Below are positions 62,201 through 64,000 of a stretch of DNA of 64,000 nt, piece after piece (the stretch's first letter is position 1; every line of letters begins with the position of its first letter). The stretch covers positions 62,001 to 126,000 of the forward strand of contig NZ_JAMGZK010000044.1 in the NCBI RefSeq assembly GCF_025564065.1, in the 5' to 3' direction. Position numbers and translations under genes: made by a program. Below the pieces are notes generated by a model. It saw only the letters and a program-made list of their open reading frames with translations. It made no database searches and was not told where the DNA came from. Origin of the DNA: Silvania hatchlandensis (GTDB lineage Bacteria > Pseudomonadota > Gammaproteobacteria > Enterobacterales > Enterobacteriaceae).

Positions 62201-64000
62201 TCACCGAACCGCTGACCGTGCCCACGTCGTCCACCACGCTGCCAAAGGCCGGGGCCGCTGGCGGGGTCAGGTCGATGGTGACCGTCGCCCCAGGCGACTG
62301 GCCGCTGGTCTGGCCGCCAACGGTGGCGGTGGCGGTAAAGCTGTGGCTGGTTTCACTCAGCGCGCCGCCCACCGGGAAGGTCCATGCCCCGGTGGTGGCA
62401 TCAGCGGTGACGGTACCCAGCGGCGTGGTGCTGCCGTCCAGATACAGAGTCACCAGGCTGCCCGGGATCGCCGTCCCGCTGAGGGTTGGCGTGGCGTCGT
62501 TGGAGCTGAGGCCTTTCACGTTGGTGGCGGCATTGCCCACGTCATCAAAAATGGCGTCGATGGTGGGTACTGCAGGCAGAGCCGGGGTTGATGGCACGTT
62601 GAAGCTCGACGGTTCGCTGGCGTTACCCGCCACGTCGCTCGCCGTGACGCTCAGCGTCACCGCATCGCTTTGCGGCGGCGTCAGGGCGACGGAGAACTGC
62701 CCCGTACCGTTAGTCACGCCGGTGCCCAGCACGTCGCCGTTCGGGGCGCGCACCGTAATGGTGGAGCCCGGCTCGGCGGTACCGTTGAGCGGCGTACCAC
62801 CCGACACGATGTTGGTGACCGTCGGCGCATCCGGTGCCAGCGTATCGACGATCACGCTGACCGGGGCGCTGTTGCTGGTGTTGCCCGCCGCATCGGCGGC
62901 CTGCGCGGTGACGGTGTGCGTGGTATTGCTCAGCACGGTGCCGTCAGGCAGGGTCAGCGTCCATTGCCCCTGGCCGTTGGCCTGTACCACGCCCTGATCG
63001 TTGCCGTCGATAAAGACCCGCACGAAACTGTTCGGATCGCTGGTGCCGCTGATGACAGGCGTGCCGCTGTTGGTGTAGAGGTTACCGTTCGCCAGGGTGC
63101 TGTCGGAGATGGCGAGGATCTGCGGGATAGCCGGTGGGACGGTATCGACGATAAAGGCAAAGTCGCTCCCCGCCTCGCTGACGTTACCCGCCGCGTCCAT
63201 CGCTGCCACGGTCAGGTTGACCGGGCCGTCTTTGAGCGCGCTGGTGGTAATGGTCCATTCGCCGTCAACCACCAGCCCGCGTCCCACTTCGACGCCGTTA
63301 CTGTAGAGGATCACCGTGGTGCCGCTCTCGCCGGTACCGCTGATCGCCGGCGTGCTGTCATTGGTGCTGCTGCCGGCGGCGATGTTGCCGATGCCCGGCG
63401 CCGTGTTGTCATCGGCGCTGACGATCACAGGAATGTCCGGCACGATGCTGTCGACGGTGACGGTCAGGCTGTCAGAGACCCGCGAGGTATTGCCCGCCGG
63501 ATCGGTGGCGGTGGTGGTGAAGGTATGCTCGCCCTCGCTCAGTGGGGTTTCGGAACGCCAGGTCCAGTTGCCGTTGATGTCGACCACCACTTCGCCCACC
63601 TGGACGTTGCCATTCTCCAGCGTGTTGTCGAAGATGGCGATCACGTCATCCGGGGTGCCGGTGCCGCTCAGCACCGGACGGGTGTCGTTGGTAGCCCCGT
63701 TATTGTCGATTGGCCCGGTGATGTCGCTGACGTTATCGGTCAGCAGCGGCAGATCCGGTGCGTCAGGCGCGTCGGTGTCAATGGTGATCACCACCGGCTG
63801 CGACGGGGCGCTCTCGTTGCCTGCGCCGTCTGTGTAGGTGACGGTTAAGCTGAGGGTGTAAGTGCCCGGCTCCAGCGCCGGGTCTGGCGTCCAGCTCCAG
63901 CCCCCACCCGGCTGGATGGTGGTTTCGCCAATTTTGTCCACGCCGTCATAAATCGAGACGATATCCCCGGCGGTCCCGCTGCCGGTGAGGGTCGGGCTGG
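56265..64000 (-). CDS. Giant BapA/SiiE-like Ig-repeat adhesin, 3' part
   Basis: The C-terminal 2578 or more residues of a type I-secreted surface adhesin; the frame remains open to the right edge, so the start is missing (a GTG at 63941 is merely internal). About 16 bacterial Ig-like repeats of about 95 residues are visible, each with 'D.AGN', 'GTAEAGSTV.IYDG' and ending 'VDTVAP', from the right edge to about 58.9 kb. They are followed by three beta-rich modules of VCBS/cadherin-like type (YGTLNLHADGSYTYTL; YGTLLINAQGEYTYTL; YGTLKIGVDGAYTYTL) and a C-terminal secretion region (HSDTFTGSAYGDTLIYEV; DKIDISDLLVGWNG; HIITS). It mediates adhesion or biofilm formation. It is followed by the dedicated TolC, ABC and HlyD genes, the order seen in Salmonella bapABCD. 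Confidence 0.9.
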   Translation of the reverse strand, partial: SPTLTGSGTAGDIVSIYDGVDKIGETTIQPGGGWSWTPDPALEPGTYTLSLTVTYTDGAGNESAPSQPVVITIDTDAPDAPDLPLLTDNVSDITGPIDNNGATNDTRPVLSGTGTPDDVIAIFDNTLENGNVQVGEVVVDINGNWTWRSETPLSEGEHTFTTTATDPAGNTSRVSDSLTVTVDSIVPDIPVIVSADDNTAPGIGNIAAGSSTNDSTPAISGTGESGTTVILYSNGVEVGRGLVVDGEWTITTSALKDGPVNLTVAAMDAAGNVSEAGSDFAFIVDTVPPAIPQILAISDSTLANGNLYTNSGTPVISGTSDPNSFVRVFIDGNDQGVVQANGQGQWTLTLPDGTVLSNTTHTVTAQAADAAGNTSNSAPVSVIVDTLAPDAPTVTNIVSGGTPLNGTAEPGSTITVRAPNGDVLGTGVTNGTGQFSVALTPPQSDAVTLSVTASDVAGNASEPSSFNVPSTPALPAVPTIDAIFDDVGNAATNVKGLSSNDATPTLSGTAIPGSLVTLYLDGSTTPLGTVTADATTGAWTFPVGGALSETSHSFTATATVGGQTSGQSPGATVTIDLTPPAAPAFGSVVDDVGTVSGSVTSGTPTNDPLPTLNGTATPGDTINIYSGDTLLASVPVGTTGAWSYTPTQPLTDGTYTLTLSATDPAGNESLRSPSFSLVVDTVSLAPVITGADDNVGPVTGNVTSGGSTNDNTPTLSGTAEANSSVAIYEGTKLLGTVTASGTGAWSFTPTVVLAEGTHTFTAIATDPAGNVSPASGAYSLTVDMTPPATPVIVSINDDVAGSTGLLVSGQITNDARPELTGTGVAGSTIHILDNGNEIGTVVVGETGSWSFTPTVNLAEGAHDLRVSATDAAGNLSGTSPAFPIIVDTVAPLTPTVLTVVDDVGTLTGTLASGDVTNDARPTFTGSGEVGATVRIFNDGTEIGSAVVNAAGSWTFTPTDPLADGLRTLTFNATDTAGNTGPTGGTFTLTVDTVAPAAPTIVSAADNVGPIQTTITVSGQVTDDATPGLSGKADAGATVVIYDNGAVAGTVLANGSGDWTFVPGTALANGSHTFTASTRDAAGNLSEASAGFTLIVDTLKPLAPTIALAFDDVGTITGPLTTGQSTNDALPVFTGTSEPNATVQIFEGTTLLGTATANDSGAWSIALTTPLSNASHSLTAVATDAAGNASDPSVPFTLTVDTLPPAVPVLATVTDDVGTLVQLTNGQLTNDARPTLNGTAEAGSTVSIYDGATLLGTALVAANNSWTFTPTTALDNGLHTLTVTATDAVGNVSGATSGFTINVDATPPAAPVITSIVDDVGSITGPVINGNPTNDTRPTLNGTAEANAVVRIYDGANLVGQVTAGPTGQWTLPQTTIALSDGVHNFTATATDAAGNTGPASPITSITVDTIAPGTPGGFTVLNSGGQVNGTAEAGSTVTILGTDGVTVLGSGAADGSGRFSITLSTPQVNAELLHVYATDKAGNVGLTVDLPMPYSLVPTPPVITSVSDNVGSIIGLLTSGQSTDDTTPTLTGTAQPFSTITLYDNTTLLATVTTNSAGVWTYTPTTPLANGPHAFTATAGNAVGTSTPVPLSTVIVDTVAPGTPVGTFNADGSVLSGTAEANSTVTLLLSDNSVVTTTANAQGGWSYTFLDKQSEGERVRVSATDAAGNTSAPGTIVAPNLPLSASDNVVELALTTTATTSTAQYSDFGVQLVGGVGNVLSLLGDNSAQVTFSVPDGGSADMQINASATGIVLSLLNTLEVIVQRWNGTTWTTEVDTGLPQFANLLTLGASGVTLNLSGVPGGQYRVLSYNSNLLATGSYTSLDVDVTQTTAGVLTGALVKQGNVITDTDPTSGSDSAPNGTLVTSITNANNVTVNVVQGPAGTTINGLYGTLNLHADGSYTYTLTNTSASVLGRTETFTYNIAGGNASDSARLVISLGANTVTNSVTAIDDTDALTFNTTVQAIDNGTSSQSGFSVVAVNLGNVLNLNLLDDRSETMKYSVAEGTTRTMTIQSTVGGVALASVFDLYIYKFNPATQSYERMRTEAGWLRAPLLGGTSGKLTLTLAAGDYMFLLNTVSGITALTGYTLNVLEDHVYTVSSTTAATDGNVLTDDIVPAGTLVTQVNGVDVAATGNTRIDGLYGTLLINAQGEYTYTLRAGVGADHVSTPDSFIYTVTAPNGDKDTASLNITPTPQALDAVNDISQAMSVDVTPQVAPYSDTSVGTVTWNAALLASTTSARASGEFVVGANTALHDVVLHFNITSVLALGGLSVNWTITGPGVTRSGVFPGNLLLGSAGSVNLTGLDLDAGTYTLSFTGSMGPLGLGAITITPYITGTTLYLNNELTTAGHTVAGNIYDGTDSQGVADQLHSVDSRLSITGFDNTVTTLDPYTTANATATIQGHYGTLKIGVDGAYTYTLNSGVSLASMTSKETFTYKLTGDNGQTDTATLTINMAPKITSTEHSDTFTGSAYGDTLIYEVLNNTAGNGTAGNGGNDHWTNFSLTQGDKIDISDLLVGWNGQAATLGNYLHVTNTNGNTVIAIDRDGVANTYTNTTLVTLDGVQTTYDELVNQNHIITS

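Noticed and set aside
59280..63848. Long plus-strand frames opposite the adhesin (up to 392 codons)
   Set aside because: Antisense shadows of the repeated Ig modules, rich in Gly/Arg/His with no recognisable fold.
58900..64000. Possible CRISPR-like or tandem repeat array
   Set aside because: The periodic DNA similarity is explained by the approximately 95-residue protein repeats of the adhesin; unit length and divergence do not fit CRISPR.

Overview
The window is 64 kb of chromosome from an enteric bacterium (Enterobacteriaceae). Close relatives of E. coli alaE, yqaE, the yah cluster, ydeI, ydeJ, yciGFE, yebG and yajD are recognisable by protein sequence. Their order differs from E. coli, and accessory systems (contact-dependent inhibition, a third bd-type oxidase, a giant type I-secreted adhesin) lie between them. 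An Enterobacter-like or related genus is likely, but the genus is an inference. Composition is mostly GC-rich, with AT-richer patches at 13.4-14.8, 24.8-25.5, 30.6-32.4, 34.3-35.2 and 44.2-44.6 kb.

Layout. 0-2.4 kb: a partial gene, alaE (alanine exporter), a small YodC-like gene, yqaE and the LysR regulator yahB. 2.7-10.4 kb: a yah-type catabolic operon of ankyrin protein YahD, FdrA-like YahF, DUF1116 protein YahG, a purine/uracil-type permease, carbamate kinase YahI and Tat-exported amidohydrolase YahJ. It looks like a route that ends in carbamoyl phosphate and ATP. The DUF2877 subunit gene expected in such clusters (yahE/ylbF type) is absent. 10.5-13.4 kb: methyltransferase, SDR and LysR pair, Ail/Lom outer-membrane protein. 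13.7-24.8 kb: a complete cdiBCAI contact-dependent inhibition operon with an HlyC-type acyltransferase (CdiC), a 2800-residue CdiA and an AT-rich toxin/immunity end. 25-27 kb: ydeI and ydeJ flanking two small genes. 27-30.8 kb: a cyanide-insensitive-type bd oxidase (cioAB) downstream of yciGFE. 31-44 kb: a mosaic of small membrane proteins, a CspA-family gene with a cold-shock leader, SOS gene yebG, exported hydrolase, flavin oxidoreductase, AraC regulator, an alternative 2-isopropylmalate synthase, methyltransferase, DeoR regulator, NudK-like hydrolase and YajD. 44.3-51.4 kb: StbDE/RelBE toxin-antitoxin pair, MFS exporter with divergent HxlR regulator, Bor lipoprotein, RluA-type synthase, LysR/SnoaL pair, GNAT, lipoprotein. 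51.4-64 kb: HlyD, ABC and TolC components of a type I secretion system and the 3' part (about 2578 residues) of a BapA/SiiE-like Ig-repeat adhesin that runs off the right edge.

The most unusual signals are: the yah operon that gained a permease and lacks its DUF2877 gene; the four-gene CDI locus with an unrecognised nuclease-like tip; a 13-bp motif (GGGAWTAATCYTA) upstream of ail-like, cdiB and yciG, set in a longer shared element at the first two; a terminator just upstream of cioA; and several perfect palindromes overlapping promoters. No tRNA, rRNA, CRISPR array or intact insertion sequence was seen.
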